DNA of 50,533 bases from Robiginitomaculum sp. (GCA_016765135.1 JAESQN010000026.1:1-50533); one strand, 5' to 3'. Positions 1-8,418 are shown, counted from the stretch's first letter. The notes: a model not told the origin generated them from the sequence alone. A program made the numbers and translations.

Positions 1-7
1 CGCCCAC

Positions 8-604
8 ATGTTGACGCAACATAGCCAAGAATTGCGCACAAAAACCCGTAGCAATTTGAACCTCAAGATCAAGGCCTGGGTGTTGGCTTGTCCCGAACGC
101 ATCATCTTGGTGCGCTCTATGATCGGCGAAGCGGCCATAAGAAACTGGGTTGCTCGGCTCCGGGCTGCTTATGCTGCGCCCAGAAATATGGGGGATAGGC
201 GGGAGAAAAAACCTGATGCGGAACACAAGCCACGCTCATACAAGCCGCGCATTGGCAAACCCTTTGCTCTGGTCAGGCTGTCGGAGGTTGAAAAACTGCT
301 CCCGTTTCGGCCCCGTTGGCCGCGCAAAGTCCGCCCGGTGTTCTCTAGCAACACCGGAAACTTGCGACATGCGGCGCGTTTGGTGTGTACTGAATATTCG
401 GAAAAACCGCACCCGGCACGCCCCGTGCACCCGCAAAAACCAATAAGGTTTTTCCCCTCAGAGCTGGGCATAAAAACCCGGGAACCGGCAGCCGAACAGG
501 CGGCACAAAAATATGGTGAAGACCCGCCCATTAAAAGAGCCGGGCCGGACAAGCCCGACAAACAAGGCGCTGGCCCAAAAACCCCATCAAAAAAACCACC
601 CTAG
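8..604 (+). CDS. Unrecognised basic, proline-rich protein (doubtful ORF)
   Basis: This 198-residue open frame fills the left edge of the window, and I do not recognise its family. The N-terminal third contains a short hydrophobic stretch (AWVLACPERIILV, about residues 23-35). The rest is rich in Arg, Lys and Pro and ends in a low-complexity tail of repeated Lys/Pro. A 130-residue frame runs antisense to it, so coding status is uncertain. No convincing ribosome-binding site can be judged because the ATG lies 8 bases from the edge. It runs toward the minus-strand TonB-C gene and stops 7 bases short of that gene's stop. It may be a fast-evolving disordered protein or non-coding sequence. If it is not coding, nothing else is recognisable in bases 1-604. 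Confidence 0.3.
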   Translation: MLTQHSQELRTKTRSNLNLKIKAWVLACPERIILVRSMIGEAAIRNWVARLRAAYAAPRNMGDRREKKPDAEHKPRSYKPRIGKPFALVRLSEVEKLLPFRPRWPRKVRPVFSSNTGNLRHAARLVCTEYSEKPHPARPVHPQKPIRFFPSELGIKTREPAAEQAAQKYGEDPPIKRAGPDKPDKQGAGPKTPSKKPP

Positions 605-610
605 GCAGCG

Positions 611-1024
611 CTACCCACCCAAGCTCACACCGCCCAGCTGATACCTGACCAGGACGCGGCAATTGTCAAGAGGGGTTGCGGGGGGGGCAAATTGCCAATT
701 TCTTGCGGCACGCTTGCTGGCGCGCTCAAACAGGCCAGCTGGCAAAGCACGCTCTATGCGGACATTGTGTGTCGTGCCGTTAGCATCCACATCAAGGCGC
801 AAAATCACCCAGCCTTGGCGGCCCGTCCGAAAAGCTTTACGAGGATATTCTGGCAATGCAAAGTCCACGGCGGCCAATTTTTCTCCGCCAATGCAATCGT
901 TCGGGTCAGCATAGCCTTTAACCCACGGGTCGGGCGGATATTGGGATTTGGGATAGAACGGCTTGGAGGCACAGCCAGACACGAGAAAGGCTATAATGGC
1001 TAAGATGGCAGTGGCGCGGTTCAC
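611..1024 (-). CDS. TonB C-terminal domain lipoprotein
   Basis: A 137-residue secreted lipoprotein. The N-terminus is a lipoprotein signal peptide ending in the lipobox LVSGC, with the acylated Cys at residue 18. The remainder is a TonB C-terminal domain (about residues 55-135): PEYPRKAF, then GWVILRLDVDANGT, and a final strand after RNWQFAPP. A true TonB has an N-terminal membrane anchor and a long Pro-rich spanner; both are missing, so this is a periplasmic TonB-C-like protein and not an energy transducer for ExbBD. The start is GTG, overlapping the ptsH stop as GTGA, so translation is probably coupled to the PTS genes. A functional link to the PTS is not evident. Confidence 0.8.
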   Translation of the reverse strand: MNRATAILAIIAFLVSGCASKPFYPKSQYPPDPWVKGYADPNDCIGGEKLAAVDFALPEYPRKAFRTGRQGWVILRLDVDANGTTHNVRIERALPAGLFERASKRAARNWQFAPPATPLDNCRVLVRYQLGGVSLGG

Positions 1025-1380
1025 TCGTCTTCACCAAAACGGCTTTCGACCAACGCGCTTAAAGCTTTTATGGCCGCATCAGCATCAGGGCCATGGGCGG
1101 TAATAGAGATGTCTTCGCCGCACGCCGAACCAAGCAAGAGGAGTTCCATTATGCTGTCACCAACCACTGTTTCCTGGCAGACGTCATTGCAAGACGTCAC
1201 TTCGATTTTCGCATCAAAGCTGGTAGCCAGTTGTGCGAACTTGGCGGAAGCGCGGGCGTGTAGGCCGCGCTTGTTGCGCAAGGTTATACGGGTGGTTTTG
1301 AGAAACTGCGCGTCTTGGGTATGTTCGTCCCGGTCGGTCGCTACCGCTCCCTCCTCGCCTCTTGATGTACAATCATTCAT
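1021..1380 (-). CDS. ptsH: HPr phosphocarrier of the PTS
   Basis: Phosphocarrier HPr, which passes phosphate from EI (or its nitrogen paralogue) to EIIA proteins; in alphaproteobacteria it belongs to a regulatory PTS. The catalytic histidine lies in RGLHARASAKF (residue 41 here, His15 of standard HPr). The regulatory serine corresponding to Ser46 is present in GDSIMELLLLG (residue 76). Two things are unusual: an N-terminal extension of about 26 hydrophilic residues, and about 4 extra residues in the loop between the two sites. ATG at 1380 was chosen because it overlaps the EIIA stop by 8 bases; a start further downstream, removing the extension, cannot be excluded. It lies downstream of EIIA and upstream of the TonB-C gene in one minus-strand run. 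Confidence 0.9.
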   Translation of the reverse strand: MNDCTSRGEEGAVATDRDEHTQDAQFLKTTRITLRNKRGLHARASAKFAQLATSFDAKIEVTSCNDVCQETVVGDSIMELLLLGSACGEDISITAHGPDADAAIKALSALVESRFGEDE

Positions 1381-1783
1381 CCATATCTCCGGCGATAACC
1401 TCAGACGCAATGGCGATATAATGGCGGCCTGCTTTCTTGGCCGTTTTTGCGGCTTCAGCGAGAGACATGTTTTCGCGGGCTTCCGACAATTTGATCAACA
1501 TGGGTAAATTGACGCCAGCGACAACTTCAACATTTTCGCGGCCCAGTAAGGATATTGACAAATTGGACGGTGTACCCCCAAACATATCCGTCAGCAACAT
1601 AACCCCATCGCCGGTATCGGCGGCGGTAACGGCGGCCTGTACGGCGCCTGCGGCAAACTCCAAATCATCGTCAGCGCCAATGCAAACCGTGCCAAATTGC
1701 AAGAGCGGCCCCACCACATGCTCTGTGGCAAGTTTAAGCTCTTCAGCCAAACGCCCATGCGTTACCAATACTAATCCGATCAA
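1373..1783 (-). CDS. PTS EIIA component, mannose family
   Basis: EIIA of the mannose/fructose/sorbose family, cytoplasmic, accepting phosphate from HPr; in alphaproteobacteria it is a regulatory protein rather than part of a sugar permease. The active histidine is residue 9 in IGLVLVTHGRLAEEL, and the family motif MLTDMFGGTPSN follows near residue 66. I place the start at TTG 1783 because GAGGGG lies 6 bases upstream and this gives the usual length (136 residues) with the first strand beginning immediately. An ATG 24 bases earlier (1807) is possible. The gene follows chvG closely and overlaps ptsH by 8 bases. The hprK gene that usually separates chvG from EIIA is absent. Confidence 0.88.
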   Translation of the reverse strand: MIGLVLVTHGRLAEELKLATEHVVGPLLQFGTVCIGADDDLEFAAGAVQAAVTAADTGDGVMLLTDMFGGTPSNLSISLLGRENVEVVAGVNLPMLIKLSEARENMSLAEAAKTAKKAGRHYIAIASEVIAGDMDE

Positions 1784-1841
1784 TTTCGACCCCTCGTTTA
1801 CGAACATGCAGTTAAACAAATTCAGGGGAGAATGAAAAGAG

Positions 1842-3536
1842 TTATTTGTGCTTTGCCTTGCTCTTGGTCTTATCTTTTTCAACTATTTGCACAGGTAAGA
1901 CCAATGTAAAGCGTGCACCAGTGATCTTACCGTCATTATTGGTGATATTGGATGCAGTTATTGTCCCATTATGAGCGTCCATAATTTGACGGCTTATAGC
2001 CAATCCAAGGCCAGAATGATTACCAAAAGCTGTACCTTTGGGGCGCTGGGTGTAAAATCGGCTAAAAACCTCCTCCAGATTATCTTTCGGTATGCCCACG
2101 CCATCATCATCAACAGTGATTATAGCCATGCCCGCCTCGGCACTTTCACCTCGCACATAAGCCAGGCGAACGGTTCCGCCGTCAGGCGAGAAGGTCAAAG
2201 CGTTGTCGATTAAATTACGCAAAACCTGACCGAAAGAATTTTCAAGCGCCGGAATCACGACCGGATCACCCTCATCATGGGTCGTGGTTAGCACCACATC
2301 CACGGCCGTCTCCTCACGAGTCTGAGTATAAAAATCCACCATATCGCCAAGGAATTGATGCAAATCTAGAGGCTGTGCCTTTTCCTTGGCCAAAGCCGCA
2401 TCCATACGGGAAGCCTTGGAAATATCTGTGATCAACCTGTCCATACGCGATACGTCTTTTTGAATAATGTCGATCAGTTTGTTTCTTCGTTCGTCAGTTT
2501 TGGAGCCGCGCAGGGTCTCGCTAGCGGAACGCAAAGATGTAAGAGGGTTTTTAATTTCGTGAGCGACATCAGCAGCGAATGCAGCAATGTCATCAATCCG
2601 GTTATAAAGCCCGCCTGTCATATCGCGCATGACAACGGACAGATCTCCTATCTCGTCGCGGCGGTCTGACAAGTCCGGGATAACATCACGTTTTTCGGAG
2701 GAGCGGACAACCTGTTCAGCGGCGCGGGCCAGGCGGCGGATGGGCAAAGCAATGAATAAGGTCAATGCCAGAGAGGACAATATAGCAGCTAGAATAGCAA
2801 TGAGAATAATCGGCGTCAGGCCTTGGCGCTGGGAGGCTAATATAGTGTCCACATCATGGGTCTCGAACACCAAAGCACCTTGGATATCGGCGACCCGCTT
2901 AACCGGCATCGCCACGGCAACGATTAATTTTTTGCCTTCATATTGCTCGCCCGAAACGGTTTCACCAAGCAAGGCAGCTTTGATATCACGCTCCAGAAAC
3001 CTTTGCTTTTTCTCTCGGTTGTTTCGAAATACCCGCCAGCTATTCACCCATTCATCACTCCAGCTTTGGAGTTGTACCCACCAGGCAACTTTAATTTCGG
3101 GTTTAGGTAAATTGGCGGTAATGGGCGCTAATGTGCCAACTTCGACACTGTCATCCAACTGGTCGCTATCAGCAACCAAAGCGCCATTTCGGTCATAGAG
3201 ACGAATACGGGCTTTGTCCGGCACATCAATGCGGGCCATGATGCGGCGAGCCTCGACCTCGTCTAGTACCGCCGTGGCCCCCACCCCAGTTGCTTGACCG
3301 CCAAGCAGATTAGCGATCATACGGGTTTGGGAATGCAGGTTATCAATTTTGGCATCAATCAAACTGCGCGAAAACTGGTTTAAGGTCAAAGCGCCAATGA
3401 TCAGGATGATTAAGCCCAAAAGGTTGGCCAAAAAAATCATCCGGGTCAGGGTCGAGAACATGATAAAGCGGCGCACACCGCGTGCCCGCCGACGCGGCTT
3501 GGGAAATTTCAATTTAAATGTATTGGCAGGTGCCAT
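1842..3536 (-). CDS. chvG: Sensor histidine kinase ChvG (ExoS-type)
   Basis: Inner-membrane sensor kinase partner of ChvI, known in alphaproteobacteria for responding to acid and cell-envelope stress. The 564 residues show a basic cytoplasmic N-terminus, a first membrane segment (about 33-55), a periplasmic sensing domain (about 56-238), a second membrane segment (about 239-265), a HAMP linker, and a HisKA domain with DVAHEIKNPLTSLR, where His326 is the phosphorylation site. A HATPase domain follows with NLIDNALTF, DDDGVGIP and GLGLAIS. The length and the split transmembrane layout match ChvG. It lies 42 bases downstream of chvI and just upstream of EIIA-Man, the usual alphaproteobacterial neighbourhood. 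Residue 26 (ATG, MFSTLTRM) is an alternative start that would remove the basic leader. Confidence 0.92.
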   Translation of the reverse strand: MAPANTFKLKFPKPRRRARGVRRFIMFSTLTRMIFLANLLGLIILIIGALTLNQFSRSLIDAKIDNLHSQTRMIANLLGGQATGVGATAVLDEVEARRIMARIDVPDKARIRLYDRNGALVADSDQLDDSVEVGTLAPITANLPKPEIKVAWWVQLQSWSDEWVNSWRVFRNNREKKQRFLERDIKAALLGETVSGEQYEGKKLIVAVAMPVKRVADIQGALVFETHDVDTILASQRQGLTPIILIAILAAILSSLALTLFIALPIRRLARAAEQVVRSSEKRDVIPDLSDRRDEIGDLSVVMRDMTGGLYNRIDDIAAFAADVAHEIKNPLTSLRSASETLRGSKTDERRNKLIDIIQKDVSRMDRLITDISKASRMDAALAKEKAQPLDLHQFLGDMVDFYTQTREETAVDVVLTTTHDEGDPVVIPALENSFGQVLRNLIDNALTFSPDGGTVRLAYVRGESAEAGMAIITVDDDGVGIPKDNLEEVFSRFYTQRPKGTAFGNHSGLGLAISRQIMDAHNGTITASNITNNDGKITGARFTLVLPVQIVEKDKTKSKAKHK

Positions 3537-3578
3537 TCAACTCACGTCCTTTTTCACCCACCTATAGCAGAAATATAT

Positions 3579-4283
3579 TTACGCTTCCTTATATTTATAA
3601 CCAATTCCGTACAGAGTTTCGATCCCGTCAAACTCCTTATCTGACTTGCGAAACTTCTTGCGCAGGCGCTTGATATGGCTGTCAATGGTACGGTCATCCA
3701 CATAGACCTGATCATCATAAGCAACATCCATCAAATTATCCCGGCTTTTTACATAACCCGGTCGCTTGGCCAGGGCGTGCAAGATCAGAAACTCGGTAAC
3801 AGTCAAACGCACAGGCTCGCCCTTCCATGAACAAGCATGACGATTGGGATCGAGCAATAACTGCCCCCGGCGGATCACCGCATCATCGCCCTCTTGGGGG
3901 GTTGGTGTCTCAACACTGCCAAGCTTGGCCCGGCGCAATACCGCCTTGATGCGCTCACCCAAAAGGCGCTGGGAAAACGGCTTGGTGATATAATCATCCG
4001 CGCCCATATTTAGCCCCAAAGCTTCGTCGAATTCGTCGTCCTTGGAGGTCAGGAAAATCACCGGCATGTTGGAGGTCTGGCGCAAACGGCGCAACAGTTC
4101 AATGCCGTCCATACGCGGCATTTTAATATCAAACACGGCAATATCCACCGGGTTTTGCGAGAGGGCCTCCAGGGCACTGGCCCCGTCGTGATAGCATTTC
4201 ACATCATGCCCCGCATCCTCCAAAAACATGGATACGGATGTCAATATATTCTCGTCGTCATCTACCAAAGCAATATTGGCCAT
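3579..4283 (-). CDS. chvI: Response regulator ChvI, OmpR family
   Basis: DNA-binding response regulator paired with ChvG. The receiver domain carries the acidic pocket VDDDEN (residues 7-12), the phospho-acceptor Asp52 in [11 protein letters not shown], the Thr/Ser position in FLTSKDD and the conserved Lys in DYITKPFS. An OmpR-type winged helix occupies about residues 130-232 ([21 protein letters not shown]). ATG at 4283 was chosen because GGGAGG sits 6 bases upstream and the protein then begins [12 protein letters not shown]; an in-frame TTG 12 bases earlier overlaps the ribosome-binding site. It is transcribed away from the polysaccharide genes. The 223 bases to the divergent FkbM gene must contain its promoter, but I see no convincing -35/-10 pair there. 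Confidence 0.93.
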   Translation of the reverse strand: MANIALVDDDENILTSVSMFLEDAGHDVKCYHDGASALEALSQNPVDIAVFDIKMPRMDGIELLRRLRQTSNMPVIFLTSKDDEFDEALGLNMGADDYITKPFSQRLLGERIKAVLRRAKLGSVETPTPQEGDDAVIRRGQLLLDPNRHACSWKGEPVRLTVTEFLILHALAKRPGYVKSRDNLMDVAYDDQVYVDDRTIDSHIKRLRKKFRKSDKEFDGIETLYGIGYKYKEA

Positions 4284-4506
4284 AAAGCCTCCCAAAATAA
4301 GTTATATCTGCACTGTAACCAAAGCCGCTATAAGCTTCAATGGCTACTATAGCCCTTTAAAATCCCAATTGTGGCAAGGTTATGACGGTGGGTGTATTGA
4401 ATTTGTCACGGTTTAATCCATCCATTATCAATATATTTGGATGTAAGAATGGCATAAAATTTGTATCTACACCGTAAAATCGGTGCACGAAAGGATAATT
4501 TGGGAT

Positions 4507-5289
4507 ATGATATTACCAGCTAGAATTATCCGGGATTTGCAAAGCAGGTTTGGCTATCTTCTTGATGCAAAATATGGCGCACAGCGCTTTGTTCGCAAAC
4601 TGCGAAAAACGCCTTTTGAATCTGAATTCGCAATTTTGAAACACCTCAGTCCAAATGGGCGTAGCTTCGTTGATGCAGGCGCAAATCGAGGGCAAAGCAT
4701 CGACGCTTTGCGGCTTTACCGTCCAGGCGCACAAATATTTTCCTTTGAACCGAACAAGGCACTTTTTGATAAACTTGTTTCAAGGTTTAAGAACGATAAA
4801 AATCTCGAACTAAACAATATGGGGTTGGGCAAAGCCAAGCTATCAGCCGATCTGTTTGTACCGTATTACCGCAAGTTTATGTATGACGGCCTGTCTTCTT
4901 TCACGCAAGAAAGAGCAACAAATTGGCTGAATGAAGATACCGTGTGGAGGTTTAATCCTAAATTTCTTAGCGTCGAACGCCAGACATGCAAGATTGATGT
5001 ATTGGACCAATTTTCATTGGCACCGTTTTTTCTCAAAATACATGTGCAGGGGTTTGAATTAGAGGTTTTGGAGGGTAGTGCAAAGACGATCAAAACACAC
5101 CGCCCAGTCATCCTTATTGCCAAGAATAAAGCCGCAGACCGCTGGTTGCGCAGCAAAGGTTGGGAGGAATTTGCCTTCATAGATAACAAATTGATTGAGG
5201 CTTCAAATGAGGTGGTGAATGTGTATAACTGTTTGTATTTTCATCCACAAAGCAAAGAACATTGCAAGATAATTAAAGACCTCAGCTAA
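4507..5289 (+). CDS. FkbM-family SAM-dependent methyltransferase
   Basis: Probable methyltransferase acting on a sugar or secondary product. It has the FkbM-type SAM site FVDAGANRGQS (about residues 54-64) followed by FSFEPNKALF, whose Glu normally binds the SAM ribose. The later family motif reads LKIHVQGFELEVLEGS, where most relatives have Asp in place of this His, and the downstream VILIAKN has Ala where Glu is common. Activity or specificity may therefore be altered. ATG 4507 was preferred over GTG 4483: the nearest Shine-Dalgarno (AAAGGA) lies between them. The DNA is strikingly AT-rich, like the next three genes. It precedes wecB on the same strand by 59 bases, consistent with a surface-polysaccharide role. 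Confidence 0.82.
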   Translation: MILPARIIRDLQSRFGYLLDAKYGAQRFVRKLRKTPFESEFAILKHLSPNGRSFVDAGANRGQSIDALRLYRPGAQIFSFEPNKALFDKLVSRFKNDKNLELNNMGLGKAKLSADLFVPYYRKFMYDGLSSFTQERATNWLNEDTVWRFNPKFLSVERQTCKIDVLDQFSLAPFFLKIHVQGFELEVLEGSAKTIKTHRPVILIAKNKAADRWLRSKGWEEFAFIDNKLIEASNEVVNVYNCLYFHPQSKEHCKIIKDLS

Positions 5290-5348
5290 CTTGCAAGGAG
5301 GTTTATTATATTTCCCCATCACAAAACAAATGGTCACTAAAGGTAATT

Positions 5349-6497
5349 ATGCCCCTTACACAAACAAAGAAGATTAAAATATTGAGTGTTTTTGGAACAC
5401 GGCCCGAGGCTATTAAAATGGCGCCTTTGGTTATTGGTCTGAAAGGACATGAGGAAATTGAAAGCATTTTGTGCGTAAGCGGACAGCATAGGGAAATGCT
5501 TGACCAAGTCTTACAGGCTTTCGATTTAGAACCTGATTTTGATCTGGATATTATGCAGCCAGGCCAAAGCCTATCCGATATTACGTCCCGAGTATTGCTA
5601 GGGCTGAAACCAGTTTTGGAGCAGGTGAAACCCGATTGGGTTTTTGTGCACGGAGATACGGCGACTACAGTTGCAGCCTCTCTCGCCGCTTACTATGAGC
5701 GTATCCCTGTCGCCCACATTGAAGCAGGCTTGCGCACCCATAATATTTACGCGCCTTGGCCAGAGGAAGTAAACCGAAGAATAGCGAGCCTTATTGCGTC
5801 TTGCCATTTTTCTCCCACGGAAAAGGCAAAAGCAAATTTAATGACGGAGGGTGTATTAGAAAATAATATCCTCGTTACGGGGAACACCGTTATTGATGCC
5901 TTGTTAGCAGCCATAAAAAAACTGGACACGTCCAAGGTTTTGCAAACAGAGATCGATAACCAATTACCGATTATAGACACATCCAAGAAACTTATTTTGG
6001 TAACGGGACATAGGCGCGAAAATTTTGGGCAAGGGCTTGAAAATATTTGTAAGGCTTTACTACATTTATCCACGCGAGATGATGTACAAATCATCTACCC
6101 TGTTCACTTAAATCCGAAGGTCAAAAACCTGGTCACGGCACGACTATCAAGCCGTGAAAACATACATCTCATAGACCCTTTAAGCTATCTGCCATTTATT
6201 CGTCTTATGTCGAAGGCTTATATAATCATTACAGATTCTGGCGGCATTCAAGAAGAAGCGCCTACACTGGGTGTGCCGGTACTGGTGACACGAGGAACAA
6301 CGGAGCGTCCCGAAGCTTTGGACGCTGGCACAGTGAAGCTTGTCGGTACGGATACGGCAGAGATAACTCGTCAAAGCGAACACCTATTAGAAAGTAAAAG
6401 CGCTTACGCCAAAATGTCAAAAGCCAATAACCCTTACGGGGACGGGAAAACCGTTATGCGCATCATTTCGCATATACTCCGCCGAGAGGGGGTGTGA
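5349..6497 (+). CDS. wecB: UDP-N-acetylglucosamine 2-epimerase (non-hydrolysing)
   Basis: Cytoplasmic enzyme interconverting UDP-GlcNAc and UDP-ManNAc, supplying ManNAc for surface glycans. The full family length (382 residues) is present. Motifs in order are FGTRPEAIKMAPL near the N-terminus, HGDTATT, HIEAGLRTH, WPEEVNRR, GHRRENFG, and the C-terminal DSGGIQEEAPTLGVPVLVTR with TERPEA. A Shine-Dalgarno AAAGG precedes the ATG. It runs with the FkbM methyltransferase and converges on the WecG-type glycosyltransferase, which plausibly uses its product. Base composition is AT-rich like its neighbours, suggesting the patch was acquired together. Confidence 0.95.
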   Translation: MPLTQTKKIKILSVFGTRPEAIKMAPLVIGLKGHEEIESILCVSGQHREMLDQVLQAFDLEPDFDLDIMQPGQSLSDITSRVLLGLKPVLEQVKPDWVFVHGDTATTVAASLAAYYERIPVAHIEAGLRTHNIYAPWPEEVNRRIASLIASCHFSPTEKAKANLMTEGVLENNILVTGNTVIDALLAAIKKLDTSKVLQTEIDNQLPIIDTSKKLILVTGHRRENFGQGLENICKALLHLSTRDDVQIIYPVHLNPKVKNLVTARLSSRENIHLIDPLSYLPFIRLMSKAYIIITDSGGIQEEAPTLGVPVLVTRGTTERPEALDAGTVKLVGTDTAEITRQSEHLLESKSAYAKMSKANNPYGDGKTVMRIISHILRREGV

Positions 6498-6518
6498 AAG
6501 CGAGCCAAACCACGTTGC

Positions 6519-7271
6519 TTATCGCCGCAAAAGTGCTTTGACACTTAGCCAGATAAACTTTGTATTTGTGACGGCATACCTTTTGGCTAAACGTCTCGGT
6601 TCTTGCAAAAGCCGAAAGCACCATTCGAGACCAAAGCTTTGCATCCATTTGGGCGCACGTCGTTTGCATCCGGCAATTACATCGAAGCTACCGCCGACAG
6701 GAATTGCCAATTTTACCCCTAGCTGTTCCCAATTGTCCTGAATGAAACCTTCCTGCCGGGGAACGCCCATGCCCACATACAAAATATCAGCCCCGCTATC
6801 TTTAATTCTCTGAACCATGTTTGGGGTTTGGCAATCAGAAAAATACCCATTGCTTTTGCCCGTTATAATCAGATCAGGATTGTTTCTTTTCAACCGCCTC
6901 TGAACGTGTTCAATAATTGCGTCCGTAGCCCCTAACAGGTACAGGCTTTTATTATTTTGAGCGGCAAGTCGAGCAAGGCTATAGCACAAGTCCACCCCGG
7001 CAACCCGCTGCGGAAGCGGTCTGCCAAGTAGTTTTGACAACCAAATAACCGGCTGCCCATCTGCTACTGTCATCGCTGAACTTTCAATAAAGTTACGGAG
7101 CTTTTTATCCGTTCGCATCATCATTAACATGGCTACATTTACAGTGGTCAAATATCCTCTTTGCGAACTATCGAGCAAGTCTTTTGCCCACTGCAAAACA
7201 TCTTCTTCGGTTACAGAGTGGAAAGAGCAATTTAAAATTACCCGAGAGTTATGTTGGTTTAGAGGTTTCAT
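6519..7271 (-). CDS. WecG/TagA/CpsF-family glycosyltransferase
   Basis: GT26-family glycosyltransferase; relatives transfer N-acetylmannosaminyl or related sugars to an undecaprenyl-linked acceptor at the cytoplasmic face of the membrane. Visible motifs are YLTTVNVAMLMM, VADGQPVIWLSKLLG, the Rossmann-like LYLLGA, and GVPRQEGFIQDNW near residue 183. ATG 7271 was selected because it overlaps the stop of the upstream gene as ATGA and gives 250 residues, normal for the family; the reading frame extends 90 bases further upstream but only inside the preceding gene. The wecB epimerase next to it would make UDP-ManNAc, a likely donor. Acceptor and final polymer are unknown. Confidence 0.9.
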   Translation of the reverse strand: MKPLNQHNSRVILNCSFHSVTEEDVLQWAKDLLDSSQRGYLTTVNVAMLMMMRTDKKLRNFIESSAMTVADGQPVIWLSKLLGRPLPQRVAGVDLCYSLARLAAQNNKSLYLLGATDAIIEHVQRRLKRNNPDLIITGKSNGYFSDCQTPNMVQRIKDSGADILYVGMGVPRQEGFIQDNWEQLGVKLAIPVGGSFDVIAGCKRRAPKWMQSFGLEWCFRLLQEPRRLAKRYAVTNTKFIWLSVKALLRR

Positions 7272-8404
7272 GACGGCGGCATTTCTTGCCGCAGCAGTAT
7301 TGCATCGATCAGAAACTTTGTCGCCCAATTTGGATAAGCCATAGGCGTGTACCTGCCCCATATCGGGTGTGACCCTTTAACGGCGCCTCTTATATTATCA
7401 TTCCCAGTGCGTAGATTTTGAGTGGCTAGAGCGTAATCCAAAGCAAGCTTGGCCGTGTCCGCCAAGGCTGGAGAGCCAAAAACCTTGCTCATTTTATACC
7501 AGATAATCGCCATCTGGCAATTACCTGTCAGACAAGCCGAACCATTATGCGGCGTTCCTGCCGCGCTTATGCGTCCCGGTAAAAATCCCTTTTCACCCAC
7601 ATAGCCTGCCATTCGGTCTGCGGCTTTTTTCGCAGCGACCACGAACGTCTCGTCCTTCAAAAGCAAGCCGCCTTCAAACAGACCACGGATGGTATAAGCA
7701 ATAGTATGCGTGAAGGGGTCATGTCCTGATTTAAAACCGCAATTATCAAACAAGCCATTTTCCATTTGTTGTGACAATGCCCAGCGAAGGTTATTTCGTG
7801 CGGCGTTTTTAATATCAACATCAGGAGATACTTGACAATATTCTAACATAGCCCAGGCAACGCGGGTGTTATATGTGTGAAGACCATTCAGATGTGTGTT
7901 GTTGCGCCAAGCTCCATCAAGATCAATTTGCTCAAACAACCATTGTGCGGCTTTTTGCGCCGCTGCCAAAAACTCACTGTCCTTTGTTTCTTTATAGCAC
8001 CTGATAAGCCCAAACAAAACTTGGCCCGTATCAAATATAATACCGTTAGATTTATCATAATTTGCATTTGAAAATGAACCATCGTTGTTTTGCACGGTTA
8101 AAAGCCAGCGACCAATTTTTTCGGCGCGGTTTGCGCTATCCTTGTCATTATACCGCTTGGAAACGTCATAAAATGTTTCGGTAATATAACCGGATGTTTC
8201 AATATAGCTCGACCGCCACCCTATGCGAGATGAACTAAAGGGCCGCCCCCTTAGATAATAACCATAGCTCACCCCATCATCGCTGCTCATATCATGGGCA
8301 TGTTTTAACCATTTTATGGCAGCTTTTTGGTGTTCTTCTATTGAAAATATATTGGTGCTCGTGCGTAATAAATCATCTCTGAGGCCAATCGTTAAAGCTC
8401 TCAT
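7268..8404 (-). CDS. Alpha/alpha-toroid (six-hairpin-like) protein of polysaccharide locus
   Basis: A protein of about 378 residues made of repeated helical hairpins with Trp/Gly-rich turns (RWLLTVQNNDGSFS, AAQWLFEQIDLDGAW, LRWALSQQMENGLFDN, and C-terminal YPNWATKFLIDAIL). This pattern fits an alpha/alpha toroid as found in polysaccharide lyases, glycoside hydrolases, C5-epimerase tails and terpenoid cyclases. No signal peptide is seen, so it is probably cytoplasmic. AAGGAGGT lies at 8411-8418; the second of two adjacent ATGs (8404, 6-base spacing) is the better start. It is coupled to the WecG-type gene by a 4-base overlap, which points to a joint job in glycan assembly. Specific activity cannot be assigned. 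Confidence 0.75.
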   Translation of the reverse strand: MRALTIGLRDDLLRTSTNIFSIEEHQKAAIKWLKHAHDMSSDDGVSYGYYLRGRPFSSSRIGWRSSYIETSGYITETFYDVSKRYNDKDSANRAEKIGRWLLTVQNNDGSFSNANYDKSNGIIFDTGQVLFGLIRCYKETKDSEFLAAAQKAAQWLFEQIDLDGAWRNNTHLNGLHTYNTRVAWAMLEYCQVSPDVDIKNAARNNLRWALSQQMENGLFDNCGFKSGHDPFTHTIAYTIRGLFEGGLLLKDETFVVAAKKAADRMAGYVGEKGFLPGRISAAGTPHNGSACLTGNCQMAIIWYKMSKVFGSPALADTAKLALDYALATQNLRTGNDNIRGAVKGSHPIWGRYTPMAYPNWATKFLIDAILLRQEMPPS

Positions 8405-8410
8405 CATACG

Positions 8411-8418
8411 ACCTCCTT
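8411..8418 (-). promoter_or_regulatory. Strong Shine-Dalgarno of toroid gene
   Basis: Read on the minus strand this is AAGGAGGT, a full match to the anti-Shine-Dalgarno core. The two tandem ATG codons downstream (8407 and 8404) lie 3 and 6 bases away; the spacing favours 8404. Confidence 0.7.

Noticed and set aside
6498-6518. Possible terminator between the convergent wecB and wecG-type genes
   Set aside because: Only 21 bases lie between the stops and no stem-loop or T-run is present.
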